A stretch of 64,000 nt of DNA from Clostridiales bacterium (GTDB lineage Bacteria > Bacillota > Clostridia > Saccharofermentanales > Saccharofermentanaceae), in contig JAFWFV010000049.1 of the NCBI GenBank assembly GCA_017515465.1, forward strand, positions 1 to 64,000, written 5' to 3'. Positions 1 to 9,223 of this stretch are shown one piece after another. The position numbers and the translations under genes are program-made. The stretch's first letter is position 1. Every line of letters begins with the position of its first letter. The notes beneath the pieces are model-generated. The model had not been told where the DNA came from. It did no database searches and saw nothing but the letters and a program-made list of their open reading frames with translations.

Positions 1-147
1 AGCAATAATTGCTTTGACCAGAAAAATAGCAAGAATAGTGTTTGTAATGCTTGAGAACAGAGAAACATTTAATCCTGATCTCATGTTGAGCAAATAGAAA
101 AATACAGCAAACAGCTGAAACTGTTTGACTTTTTATGGGAGAATATT
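1..147 (+). other. Left-edge non-coding stretch upstream of larA
   Basis: No open reading frame of note is seen. It holds a small inverted repeat (AAACAG ... CTGTTT, near 110-126) just before the larA ribosome site GGGAG (136-141). It may be the 5' leader of larA; its promoter could lie here or left of the window. Confidence 0.4.
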
Positions 148-1401
148 ATGAACACATTGGTCGGATTCGGTAAGAACAAGGTTGAGATCAGCATTCCTGA
201 CGACAGGTATATGGGAACTCTCGTTCCCAATGAGGTCGCCATAGATCTCACGGGAATGGAGGAGGTCAGAAGATCTCTTCAGGAGCCCATCGGAAGTCCC
301 AAGCTTTCCGAGATAGTAAAGCCCGGTGAGAAGGTCGTCATCGTAACGTCCGACGTAACACGTCCCATCCCCAGCTACAAGGTCCTGCCTCCCGTATTGG
401 ACGAGCTGACAAAGGCCGGTGTGTCAGACGATGACATCACGGTCGTATTCGCACTGGGAAGCCACGGCGGCCATTCCGAGGAACGCAAGCGCTCTTTGGT
501 TGGAGATGAGATCTATGACAGGGTCAGATGCATCGATTCCGACATGGGCGATGTCAAGCGGATGGGCGTGACATCACGCGGAACACCCGTTGACATATTC
601 ACACCCGTTGCAGAGGCCGACAGGGTCATCTGTCTAGGTAATATCGAGTACCACTATTTTGCCGGTTATTCAGGTGGAGCCAAGGCTCTCATGCCGGGTG
701 TTTCCACGAGAGATGCCATCCAGAACAACCACAGCAGGATGGTCATGCCTGAGGCATGTGCCGGCAGGCTGGAGGGAAATCCCGTCCGTGAGGACATCGA
801 GGAGTCGGGTGCCATCGTGGGTATCGATTTCATCGTCAATGTCGTTCTCAATGAAAAGAAAGAGATAATCAAGAGCTTTGCAGGTGACAGCGTAAAGGCA
901 CATAGAGAGGGATGCAGGTTCCTGGATTCCTTCTATGCGATCAAGCTCCAGGAAAAGGCTGATATCGTCGTTGTAAGCGCCGGAGGCTTTCCCAAGGACA
1001 TCAACATGTATCAGGCACAGAAAGCCCTGGACAATGCAAAGCATGCGGTAAAGGACGGCGGTATCATCGTGTGGATCGCAGCCTGCTCGGAGGGCTTGGG
1101 TGAAAAGCACTTCGAACAGTGGATGACAGGACACGAGAAGGCATCGGACATGATATCCCATATCAAGGAAGAATTCATCCTGGGAGGACACAAGGCCGCA
1201 GCCATCGCTCTCGTTCTGGAGAGGGCGAGGATAATACTGGTATCTGAGCTGGATCCGGATTTCGTCAGGAGCGTGCATCTGGAGCCTCATTCTGACGTTC
1301 AGGGAGCGATAGACGAAGCAATAGCTGAGATGAGTAAGGTCAATCCCGGATGCAAGGTCCTGGTTATGCCTTACGGCGGATCAACCCTGCCCAGAGTCTG
1401 A
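148..1401 (+). CDS. larA: LarA-type nickel-dependent racemase (lactate racemase family, DUF2088)
   Basis: The 417-residue product matches the LarA family in length and motifs. It has the N-terminal segment VTSDVTRPIP, a GSHGGH-S-E-E segment where LarA has its GTHRxxT active-site loop, and the strongly conserved HYFAGYSGGAKALMPGVS block with a downstream NNH, which in LarA carries the lysine that binds the nickel-pincer nucleotide and a catalytic histidine. Known members racemise lactate or other 2-hydroxyacids in the cytoplasm. The maturation genes larB, larC and larE are not in this window, so they must lie elsewhere if the enzyme is active. The GSHGG variant suggests the substrate may be another 2-hydroxyacid. 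The start is supported by GGGAGA upstream. The 3' end overlaps the convergent next gene by 21 bp. Confidence 0.8.
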   Translation: MNTLVGFGKNKVEISIPDDRYMGTLVPNEVAIDLTGMEEVRRSLQEPIGSPKLSEIVKPGEKVVIVTSDVTRPIPSYKVLPPVLDELTKAGVSDDDITVVFALGSHGGHSEERKRSLVGDEIYDRVRCIDSDMGDVKRMGVTSRGTPVDIFTPVAEADRVICLGNIEYHYFAGYSGGAKALMPGVSTRDAIQNNHSRMVMPEACAGRLEGNPVREDIEESGAIVGIDFIVNVVLNEKKEIIKSFAGDSVKAHREGCRFLDSFYAIKLQEKADIVVVSAGGFPKDINMYQAQKALDNAKHAVKDGGIIVWIAACSEGLGEKHFEQWMTGHEKASDMISHIKEEFILGGHKAAAIALVLERARIILVSELDPDFVRSVHLEPHSDVQGAIDEAIAEMSKVNPGCKVLVMPYGGSTLPRV

Positions 1402-1890
1402 GCTTTCCATCCTGCACAGTGAGCAGATCTTTTCCCCATCCATAAGGAGCAAGCCGCACTTGGGACAATACCCGGGTTCTGAGACAGATCTCTCAGGCTC
1501 GACGTAGTCATTCCTGAACCGGCGGACCTCGTCTGCCAGTTTCTTTTCTTCCCACTGTGAGTGTTTAAGCGCCAGGGCAGATGCTTTCCTGAAGGCGCTC
1601 TTCTCGAGCATTATGCAGATTATGAACCAGATGGCGAGTATTCCCAGGGGGACAACTGCCAGAAATACGCCGTTAAAGCCCTCGACCATGTTCTCAACTC
1701 CGCCGATGATGCCTTCCCTGTCGTTGGTCTGGAGGAGATGGATATATATCCCCAGGGCTATCATGACTGCAGAAGCCAGTGATATGGAAATGATCAGTGA
1801 GATCTTGTTTATCCTCAGAAAGGGAGGTATCTTGCTGTATTCCTCCTGAAAAGCAGAGTCCAGGAAATCGTCATTGCTCCGTGATTTCAT
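1381..1890 (-). CDS. Small two-helix membrane protein with C-terminal zinc ribbon
   Basis: This 169-residue protein is not recognised as a named family. It has two predicted transmembrane helices (about residues 30-50 and 75-95) and a C-terminal CPKCG ... CSLC zinc-ribbon pair. The ATG at 1890 is chosen over the longer frame start because it begins MKSRSNDD and lies just inside the end of the upstream gene, a 20-bp overlap typical of translational coupling. It is probably co-transcribed with the TVP38/TMEM64 gene before it. Its 3' end overlaps larA tail to tail. Function is unknown. Confidence 0.6.
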   Translation of the reverse strand: MKSRSNDDFLDSAFQEEYSKIPPFLRINKISLIISISLASAVMIALGIYIHLLQTNDREGIIGGVENMVEGFNGVFLAVVPLGILAIWFIICIMLEKSAFRKASALALKHSQWEEKKLADEVRRFRNDYVEPERSVSEPGYCPKCGLLLMDGEKICSLCRMESSDSGQG

Positions 1891-2578
1891 CTGTCTTGTT
1901 CTTCCTCTTGATGATAGCCGAATAGATGAGCATTCCCACGAGGCTGACCACAGCTGTTGCAATGAATGCGATCACTGCTACGGTATAGTTGCCTGATTCG
2001 ATGGCCTGCCCGCCGACGGCTGTTCCTATTACTGCAGGAAGACGCCCAAGAGTTGCGATCACTATGAATGCAGATACTTTCATCTTTGTAAGTCCTGCAA
2101 CGTAGCACAGCAGATCCTTGGGACATCCGGGTATTATAAATAATATCATAAATATAAAGTTGAGCTTCTGTTCGTCTTCCAGGAACGCCAGTTTCTTTAT
2201 CTGTTTCTTCGAGAACTGGGTCTCTACAAAATCCCTGCCGAACTTGCGGACCAGACCGAATGATATGAGGCTGCCCAGAAAAGCTCCCGTCAGGAACAGG
2301 ACAGTCCCCAGCAGGGCCCCGAAAGCGTACCCGCCGGCAAGTTCCAGCGGCCCTCCGGGAATGACCGTGATTATTATCTGCAGGATGGTGATCACCACAT
2401 AGACCACTCCGCCCCATATGCCGTGACTTCTGATCCATGAAGAGAATTCCCTGGGGTCTGCAATGAATCTGTAGCTGAGATAGCCCAGGAGACATACCAG
2501 ACCGATGATCAGTATGGCGCTGACCACTTTGAAGACAGTTATGAACTTGCTGTTCTTCTTTTTCTCCGTATCCGGCAT
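1871..2578 (-). CDS. TVP38/TMEM64 (VTT/SNARE-associated) membrane protein
   Basis: The 235-residue product has about six hydrophobic helices and the VTT-domain hallmarks: a re-entrant segment ITVIPGGPLELAGGYAFG followed by GxxLGSxxSF, and a second half with IPGCPKDLLCYVAGL. Proteins of this family, related to DedA, are integral membrane proteins; some move phospholipids across the bilayer, but the substrate here cannot be told. It is the first gene of a short minus-strand unit with the zinc-ribbon protein and is divergent from the TetR operon. Confidence 0.8.
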   Translation of the reverse strand: MPDTEKKKNSKFITVFKVVSAILIIGLVCLLGYLSYRFIADPREFSSWIRSHGIWGGVVYVVITILQIIITVIPGGPLELAGGYAFGALLGTVLFLTGAFLGSLISFGLVRKFGRDFVETQFSKKQIKKLAFLEDEQKLNFIFMILFIIPGCPKDLLCYVAGLTKMKVSAFIVIATLGRLPAVIGTAVGGQAIESGNYTVAVIAFIATAVVSLVGMLIYSAIIKRKNKTDEITEQ

Positions 2579-2720
2579 TACATTTTCCCTTATTCAGTAA
2601 ATTGAGCATAGTATAAACATAGGGAATGGGAATGGCAAATGCCATTTGTGGAAAAAGTGGGCGATTATTACGATGATTTGTGCATTCTTCACAAGCAGAG
2701 GAAACTATCTTTGTTAATTC

Positions 2721-2795
2721 AGTTTCCACACTTTTCGCCGCAGGGTGTTATCATATGGGTGTAGAAACTGAGATCACCGATCTGAGTTTCCACAC
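2721..2795. promoter_or_regulatory. TetR-type operator candidate: 37-bp palindrome plus an extra half-site
   Basis: Positions 2759-2775 and 2779-2795 form an imperfect palindrome whose 17-nt arms match at 15 of 17 positions, with a three-base centre. The outer 11 bases of the right arm, AGTTTCCACAC, also occur as a direct copy at 2721-2731. The block sits in the divergent space 2579-2842, 48 bases before the TetR start. TetR proteins often bind palindromes next to their own gene, so autoregulation is inferred; an RNA hairpin is the alternative. Confidence 0.5.
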
Positions 2796-2842
2796 CTGAA
2801 ATTAGCCAACCAACCCAAACCCACCTAATGAGGCGTATCACC

Positions 2843-3421
2843 ATGGGAACCGGATTTAATGATGAACTAAGACTACGAATTCTCCTTTCAACCATACAGG
2901 TCTTTAACACTCACGGAATGCGGTTCACCATGGATGATATCGCTTCATACATGAAGATCAGCAAAAAGACCATCTACACGGTCTATAAGAGCAAAGACGA
3001 CATGATGCTGGATATGGTGGATTACCTGTTTGACAGTATAGCCGTTTCCAAGAAAAAGATACTAGATAACCCGGATATGCCGCTCAAGGAAAAGATCAAG
3101 GCTTATCTGATCGGCATGCCGGATTCATTCCAGAGCATTAAGTTCACTGAATTATTCCTGCTGAGGGATAAGTACCCTCACATCTATGCAAAGGTCAGGG
3201 ACAGACTCGATTCTGACTGGGAACCTGCCTTTGAACTCCTCAGAAAAGGACAGAAGGACGGCATCATAAAGAAAGATGCGAACCTTCCTTTATTCAAGGT
3301 AATGATGGAGAATTCCATCTCCGCTTTCTTCGAAAGTGACATACTGAAGAAATTGGGCCTGTCTTACCGCGAAGGACTGGAAACCGTTGCAGACATCCTG
3401 CTGGACGGCATCAAAGCTTAA
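2843..3421 (+). CDS. TetR/AcrR-family transcriptional regulator
   Basis: The 192-residue protein has the TetR layout: an N-terminal helix-turn-helix (about residues 8-52, with FTMDDIASYMKISKKTIYTVYKSKDDMM) and a long variable ligand-binding half that ends in a segment like VADILLDGI. The ATG at 2843 is preferred to the one at 2828 because TGAGG lies nine bases before it, while nothing like a ribosome site precedes 2828. It is the first gene of the operon that runs through the glycosyltransferase, sugar transporter, alpha-galactosidase and NUDIX genes, so it probably controls them from the palindrome just upstream. The ligand is unknown. Confidence 0.85.
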   Translation: MGTGFNDELRLRILLSTIQVFNTHGMRFTMDDIASYMKISKKTIYTVYKSKDDMMLDMVDYLFDSIAVSKKKILDNPDMPLKEKIKAYLIGMPDSFQSIKFTELFLLRDKYPHIYAKVRDRLDSDWEPAFELLRKGQKDGIIKKDANLPLFKVMMENSISAFFESDILKKLGLSYREGLETVADILLDGIKA

Positions 3422-3433
3422 GGAGACACCATC

Positions 3434-4915
3434 ATGACTGACAAGAGTATGGTCATCTTTGGTAACAGGATGACCGGTTCGACCATCAAAAAATCAGCCC
3501 GTTCCAAGAAAAAATTCATCAGGAAGTTCGGAGATGACAGCAATGCCGATTACAGGGCATGGACCGAGAAGAATCCCTCGATCGGAGATCTGCTCGGCGT
3601 TTATAACGTGTGTCTTTCCGGGGACGGAAAACCAGCCGGCGGAGATGGCGTATTTGATACGGAAAAGGGCATCATCGTAGGCAACATCAGGATGGGTTTC
3701 GGTCATTACCGTATCTCCATGGCCATGGCATCCTGTGCCAGGGCATTGGGCTATGTCCCTTACTGGATGGACCTTAACGGCTATCCTCATACTACATGTA
3801 CAAAGGTCATCTCATCACAGAACGATCTCTATTCCATGGGTTCCAGATTATCCACAAAGAGCAGGCTCTTTAACAAGCTTTTCTGGGAGCCGATGAACTA
3901 CGAAGGATTCAGGCAGTTGTCCTATAATTCCGCGGACCAGAAGAATGCGGAACTGATGGCTCCCGTCTACAGGAACATCCCCAAGGATATCCCCGTGATC
4001 GGAACCCACGTATGGCCCGCACAGGCCGCAGTTCATGCGGGAATGAAATATGTCGTCAATGCGATCCCTGACAACTGGCCCATGGCACTCCACTTTGCGG
4101 AAGGATCCGTTCATACGATCCAGACGCAGTATGCGTATCAGGGATACAGGATCTGCAACGGCATGTCCAAGAAAAAGGTCAACAATCCCATGCCTCAGGA
4201 TTCACTGGTCTATACGGGTCACTACATCGACCATGAACTGGTATCAAATATCGAGGCAGACTGCAGCGCCAGGATAAGCCGCAAAGAGAACGGAAAGCCC
4301 ATGAGGTTCCTTCTCACGATCGGCGGTGCAGGCGCCCAGAAAGAGGTATTCGCGGCGATAATAAACGAACTCATGCCGGATATCAGGGACGGCAAGGCAA
4401 TGCTCTATGTCAACATCGGAGATTACAGGAATGTCTATGATGATCTCCTTGCCATGTGTCCCGGAATGGACGGTCTTACCAAGACTCATTTCGACAACTG
4501 GGAAGAGACAGGATCATTTGCAGAAAAAGCCCTCGATCCCGGACAGGATATCAGCGGGATCCACCTGTTCTGTCACAGCAATATCTTTGAAGCAGTCTAC
4601 TGTACAAACCTGCTCATGAGGAGCTGCGATGTGCTCGTTACAAAGCCTTCGGAACTTAGCTTCTATCCCGTTCCCAAGATCTTCATCAAGAGGATCGGAG
4701 GACACGAGATGTGGGGCGCCATCCACTCTGCCGAAATGGGTGACGGAACACTTGAATGTGAGGACATCCCCCACACTCTCCAGATGATCAGGCTCTTCAA
4801 GGATGAGGACATGCCTCTGAGGAATATGTGTGAGAACATCATCAACAACAAAAAGACGGGTCTTTACGACGGAGCATATAAAGTCGTTAAGACCGCAATG
4901 GGAATGAAGGGATAA
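3434..4915 (+). CDS. Putative GT-B fold glycosyltransferase (MurG/MGDG-synthase-like), uncharacterised
   Basis: This 493-residue soluble protein is not a family I can name with certainty. An N-terminal GNIRMGFGHYRIS segment (about residues 80-92) resembles the GGGHR/GxGHxR loop of GT28-like enzymes such as MurG and diacylglycerol galactosyltransferases. A central LLTIGGAGAQKE (about 287) fits the start of a second Rossmann domain, and CDVLVTKPSELSFYP near residue 400 fits the nucleotide-sugar-binding C-terminal segment. It has no signal peptide or membrane helix. It starts 12 bp after the regulator with AAGGAG and is 14 bp before a sugar transporter, so a role in making a galactose-type glycan or glycolipid is possible but inferred only. 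Confidence 0.45.
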   Translation: MTDKSMVIFGNRMTGSTIKKSARSKKKFIRKFGDDSNADYRAWTEKNPSIGDLLGVYNVCLSGDGKPAGGDGVFDTEKGIIVGNIRMGFGHYRISMAMASCARALGYVPYWMDLNGYPHTTCTKVISSQNDLYSMGSRLSTKSRLFNKLFWEPMNYEGFRQLSYNSADQKNAELMAPVYRNIPKDIPVIGTHVWPAQAAVHAGMKYVVNAIPDNWPMALHFAEGSVHTIQTQYAYQGYRICNGMSKKKVNNPMPQDSLVYTGHYIDHELVSNIEADCSARISRKENGKPMRFLLTIGGAGAQKEVFAAIINELMPDIRDGKAMLYVNIGDYRNVYDDLLAMCPGMDGLTKTHFDNWEETGSFAEKALDPGQDISGIHLFCHSNIFEAVYCTNLLMRSCDVLVTKPSELSFYPVPKIFIKRIGGHEMWGAIHSAEMGDGTLECEDIPHTLQMIRLFKDEDMPLRNMCENIINNKKTGLYDGAYKVVKTAMGMKG

Positions 4916-4929
4916 AGGAGGAGAACAAG

Positions 4930-6783
4930 ATGGAAGAGCGTAAGAGATTATCAGGTCTGGAGAAATTCGCATACGGCATCGGAGCAGTCGGAAAAGACAT
5001 GGTCTACATGTTGTCTGCCTCTTATGTCCTTTACTATTTCCAGGATATCATGGGCGTATCGGCGATCGCCATGGGCATCATCCTCCTGGTGGCCAGGGTG
5101 TTTGATGCATTCAACGATCCCATCATGGGAGTCATCGTTGCCAAGACAAAGACCAAGTGGGGCAAGTTCCGTCCCTGGCTCCTTATCGGAACCATAACAA
5201 ATGCCGTCATCCTCATCGTCATGTTCGCGGCACCTCCCTCACTGGACGGCAAGGGACTTATCGCATATGCTGCCGTTACGTACATCCTCTGGGGCATCAC
5301 TTATACCATGATGGACATTCCTTACTGGTCTATGGTGCCTGCATTCACGGAATCAGGCAAGGAACGTGAGAACCTCTCCGCACTCGCCAGGTCATGTGCC
5401 GGTGTCGGTTCTGCCATAGTAACCATCGTGACGGTAATGGCAGTCTCATTCCTCGGAAATGCGCTGGCAGGCAAAAAGACACAGACTACAACTGTTACTT
5501 ACGATACTGCAAATAACGGCATTACGGCTTATGCAGTAAAACTGGATAATGACGGTAATCCCACTTCCGAGGTCTGGGAATTCGGACCTGACAGGAACAT
5601 GCTCACTGTAAACATCACCGGAACAGACAAGGTCTTTGAAGGTGTAGAGGTCGAGGATAAGGAAGAAAACAAGGTATATGAGAACATAATCAACGTCAAC
5701 TCCGGCAATGCCAAGATCAGCTATTCCATATTCGGTATCGAGTCAGAAGAAGGCAATGCATCTTTTGTCATTGACAGCAAGGACGGATCTGAATCCGTTC
5801 TGGTACTGTACGTCGGCGAGGATGACTTTTATAAGCTCGCTGCGGCCCAGGTCCTGGACGGTACCGTAAACATGAACTCTACTCTCGAAGTGGAGAGGAT
5901 CGGCTTTAAATACTTCACCATCATAATCGGTGTACTGTTCGTTATCTTCACGGTCATCACATGCGTAGTCATCAAGGAGAAGTCCTCCGTTGAGATGCAG
6001 ACCGCGTCCGTTGGACAGATGTTCAAGGCGCTCATCCAGAATGATCAGGCGATGGCGATAGTCGAGACCATAGTTCTCGTTAACGTTGCAGTCTACATAA
6101 CGTCCAACCTCCTGATCTACTTCTTCAAATACGATCTGGGCGGTTCAAACTGGCAGGGCAATTACACGCTGTTCAACATGTTCATCGGAGGAGTTCAGAT
6201 CATCGCCATGATGGTATTCTTCCCGCTCCTGCGCAAGTTCTTCAAGATCATGAAACTGTTCTACTATAGCTGCTATTCCGCAGTTGCAGGATATCTGATC
6301 CTGCTGGGAATGTCCCTGGCAGGCGTCAGGAACGTATATGTGCTGTTCATTCCCGGTTTCTTCATCATGGCAGCCGTCGGAATGATCAACGTAATGGTAA
6401 CAGTATTCCTGGCTAATACCGTTGATTACGGTGAACTCAAGAACAACAGGAGAGACGAATCAGTCATATTCTCCATGCAGACATTTGTCGTTAAGCTGGC
6501 ATCCGGCATCGCAGCACTTGTTGCATCCATCTGCCTTACGGTATTTAATATACAGGAAGACTCCGCCGGAGCTGCTACGGTTTCCATGATGGTCAGGAAG
6601 ATAAATGCACTCATTACGGGTGAAGGCGCTACCATCGACGATTCAGCGGTCATCGGTCTGAGACTGGTAATGACGCTGGCGCCGGTCATCGTACTTGCAG
6701 TCGCAATGTATATCCACAGGACCAAGTACATACTGACAGACAAGAAACTCGAGGAGATAACTGCAGAATTGAAGAAGAGGTGA
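4930..6783 (+). CDS. GPH-family (MelB-like) sugar:cation symporter with extracellular insertion
   Basis: The 617-residue protein is a glycoside-pentoside-hexuronide transporter: an N-terminal LSGLEKFAYGIGAVGKDM, the FDAFNDPIMG motif in helix 2 and the RPWLL loop are all family marks. Usual length is 450-500 residues. The excess is a hydrophilic block of about 145 residues (about 180-325) between helices 5 and 6, a loop that faces outside in MelB. It is rich in beta-type sequence and acidic residues. The gene precedes a GH36 alpha-galactosidase by 4 bp, so the cargo is probably an alpha-galactoside such as melibiose or a related oligosaccharide. GGAGGAG precedes the start. Confidence 0.85.
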   Translation: MEERKRLSGLEKFAYGIGAVGKDMVYMLSASYVLYYFQDIMGVSAIAMGIILLVARVFDAFNDPIMGVIVAKTKTKWGKFRPWLLIGTITNAVILIVMFAAPPSLDGKGLIAYAAVTYILWGITYTMMDIPYWSMVPAFTESGKERENLSALARSCAGVGSAIVTIVTVMAVSFLGNALAGKKTQTTTVTYDTANNGITAYAVKLDNDGNPTSEVWEFGPDRNMLTVNITGTDKVFEGVEVEDKEENKVYENIINVNSGNAKISYSIFGIESEEGNASFVIDSKDGSESVLVLYVGEDDFYKLAAAQVLDGTVNMNSTLEVERIGFKYFTIIIGVLFVIFTVITCVVIKEKSSVEMQTASVGQMFKALIQNDQAMAIVETIVLVNVAVYITSNLLIYFFKYDLGGSNWQGNYTLFNMFIGGVQIIAMMVFFPLLRKFFKIMKLFYYSCYSAVAGYLILLGMSLAGVRNVYVLFIPGFFIMAAVGMINVMVTVFLANTVDYGELKNNRRDESVIFSMQTFVVKLASGIAALVASICLTVFNIQEDSAGAATVSMMVRKINALITGEGATIDDSAVIGLRLVMTLAPVIVLAVAMYIHRTKYILTDKKLEEITAELKKR

Positions 6784-6787
6784 TCCC

Positions 6788-9223
6788 ATGATCAGGGTTA
6801 TTGAGGAAAAGACTCCCTTATTCGTACTCGGCACTGACAACACCAGCTATCTGTTCAAGGTAACGGATACGGGCCATCTGGAGCATCTGTACTATGGTGC
6901 CAGGATAACAGCTGAATCCTCAGACGGACTTACCGAACCCCATGAATTCGCGGAGGGAAATACCAATTCGGTGGATGATGATCACAAGAACTTTTCACTC
7001 GAGAACATACGCCTCGAAATGAGTTCCTACGGCAAGGGTGACATACGTGAACCCATGTTGGAGATCACCAACAGCGACGGCAGTTCCACATCCGATTTCA
7101 GGTACGGCTCATATGAGATCTCCCGTGGCAAGGCTGAGCCTGAGGACTTCCCCGGTTCCTACGGCAGCGAGGAAGAGACGGAATGCCTCAAGATAGTTCT
7201 CTCCGACAGTGAGAACAGGCTGAAACTGGAAATGTACTACTATGTATATCCGGCATGCAATGTGATCACCAGGAAAAATGTCATCATCAACAACGGCTCT
7301 TCCGCCGTGACATTGGAGAGATTCATGAGCATGCTCATGGACATGGATAACGGCAGCTATACGATGCATACCTTTACCGGCGCGTGGGCCAGGGAGATGC
7401 ACAGGTCCGACCTGGATATCAGGGCAGGCAAGACAGTGGTCTCATCCTGCACCGGAACGTCGTCCAGCAGGGCCAATCCTCTGGTCATGATCTCTCAGGG
7501 ATATGCCAACGAGGAATATGGAAAAGTATACGGCTTCAATCTCATCTACAGCGGCAATCATTACGAGTGCTGTGAGATGAGCCCCTACGGGAAGGTAAGG
7601 TTTGTAGCAGGCATCAATCCCACGGGATTCAGATGGAAGCTCGAACCAGGCAGTTCCTTCGAAAGTCCTGAGGAGATAATGACTTTTTCCGCTTCCGGTT
7701 TCAATAACATGAGCCATAATTTCCATGATTTCATCAACACTCACGTCGTCAGAGGTGAGTGGAAGGAGCGGCTTCGGCCCATTCTCCTGAATTCGTGGGA
7801 AGCAGCTTATTTCAAGATAAGCGAGGATAAGCTGGTATCGATCGCCAGACGTGCAAAAAAGATAGGCATAGAACTGTTCGTCATGGATGACGGCTGGTTC
7901 GGCCAACGCAATGACGATACGTCTTCTCTGGGCGACTGGTATGCAAACACGAAGAAACTGCCAAACGGTGTAAAGGGCCTGTGCAATAAGATCCGCGACA
8001 TCGGAATGGATTTCGGCATCTGGGTGGAACCCGAGATGATAAGCGAGAACAGCGAACTCTTCCGTTCCCACCCGGAATGGGCCGTCAGGATACCTGACAA
8101 GGCACATTCCAAAGGCAGGAACCAGATGATCCTGGATCTGACCAGAGATGATGTTCAGAGATTCATCATAACTATGATGACTGACCTCCTGTCATCATGC
8201 GAGATATCGTATGTAAAATGGGACATGAACAGAACGTTTACTGACGTCTATTCCGCCGCCCTTCCCGGGGACAGGCAGGGGGAGATGATCCACAGGTATT
8301 ACATGGGTCTGTATCATGTAATGAACGTGATCACAAAGAGATTTCCCAAGGTGCTCTTTGAGGGGTGTTCCGCAGGCGGAAACAGGTTCGATCTGGGAAT
8401 ACTGTCATACTTTCCCCAGATATGGGCAAGCGATGATACTGATGCCGCAGTAAGGGCGGAGATCCAGACCTCATACAGCTACGGATATCCTCTGAGCACG
8501 ATCTCGTGCCATGTATCAGATTCGCCCAACCATCAGACACTGCGCCGCACACATTCCGGCACCAGGTTCAACGTTGCATCATTCGGTGTCCTCGGTTACG
8601 AGTGCAACTTGACTGACATGAGCAGGTTCCAGCTGGACGGATTCAGGAAGCAGATAGAAGCATATAAATCCTGGCGCAGGACCATGCAGTACGGCAGGTT
8701 CTACAGGATAATGAACATCCGGGATTCCCTGACGGAGACACCGTCAGTTATAACCCCTACGACAGGAAAGCACCTGGAGTGGTGTGTGGTATCTCCCGAC
8801 AGGTCCTTTGCCGTATCCATGATCCTGCAGCTGGCAGCAGTCCCCAACTCCCAGAGCGCAGTCATACATCCTGCAGGGCTGGACGGTGATACACTCTACG
8901 ACGTAAGAGGCAGGGACATAACATTCAGCATCCTGGAATTCGGCAGCCTGATCAACACCTCATCTCCCGTCCACATCCGACCAGAAGGACAGAACCACCA
9001 CATAATCGACAAGTTCGTGCGCATGTCTTCCGAAAAGGAGGAACACACCATGTACGGGGATGCTATAATGAATGCCGGGATACATCTGAAATCTGCGTTT
9101 GCCGCAGTCGGTTATAACGACAACGTCAGGTTCTATCAGGATTATGCATCCAGGATATACACGATCACGAGTGTTGAAAAAGAACACGCATCTGAGGACA
9201 AGGAGAGCAAGACGGATGGCTGA
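6788..9223 (+). CDS. Alpha-galactosidase, glycoside hydrolase family 36
   Basis: The 811-residue protein hydrolyses terminal alpha-galactosyl residues. It shows the GH36 catalytic (beta/alpha)8 barrel with FVMDDGWFG, WVEPEMIS, and the nucleophile motif KWDMNR with Asp479. The acid/base motif is SDDTDA with Asp549. These numbers match the spacing of known bacterial GH36 enzymes. It is somewhat longer than the usual 730 residues because of a C-terminal extension after about residue 740. No signal peptide is present, so it acts inside the cell on imported sugar, consistent with the transporter immediately upstream. GAGGTGA, which contains the transporter stop, serves as its ribosome site. The 3' end overlaps the NUDIX gene by 8 bp. 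Confidence 0.92.
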   Translation: MIRVIEEKTPLFVLGTDNTSYLFKVTDTGHLEHLYYGARITAESSDGLTEPHEFAEGNTNSVDDDHKNFSLENIRLEMSSYGKGDIREPMLEITNSDGSSTSDFRYGSYEISRGKAEPEDFPGSYGSEEETECLKIVLSDSENRLKLEMYYYVYPACNVITRKNVIINNGSSAVTLERFMSMLMDMDNGSYTMHTFTGAWAREMHRSDLDIRAGKTVVSSCTGTSSSRANPLVMISQGYANEEYGKVYGFNLIYSGNHYECCEMSPYGKVRFVAGINPTGFRWKLEPGSSFESPEEIMTFSASGFNNMSHNFHDFINTHVVRGEWKERLRPILLNSWEAAYFKISEDKLVSIARRAKKIGIELFVMDDGWFGQRNDDTSSLGDWYANTKKLPNGVKGLCNKIRDIGMDFGIWVEPEMISENSELFRSHPEWAVRIPDKAHSKGRNQMILDLTRDDVQRFIITMMTDLLSSCEISYVKWDMNRTFTDVYSAALPGDRQGEMIHRYYMGLYHVMNVITKRFPKVLFEGCSAGGNRFDLGILSYFPQIWASDDTDAAVRAEIQTSYSYGYPLSTISCHVSDSPNHQTLRRTHSGTRFNVASFGVLGYECNLTDMSRFQLDGFRKQIEAYKSWRRTMQYGRFYRIMNIRDSLTETPSVITPTTGKHLEWCVVSPDRSFAVSMILQLAAVPNSQSAVIHPAGLDGDTLYDVRGRDITFSILEFGSLINTSSPVHIRPEGQNHHIIDKFVRMSSEKEEHTMYGDAIMNAGIHLKSAFAAVGYNDNVRFYQDYASRIYTITSVEKEHASEDKESKTDG

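Noticed and set aside
1887-2729. Minus-strand 280-residue frame overlapping the TVP38/TMEM64 gene
   Set aside because: It is in another frame of a gene with clear family motifs; its translation shows no family pattern.
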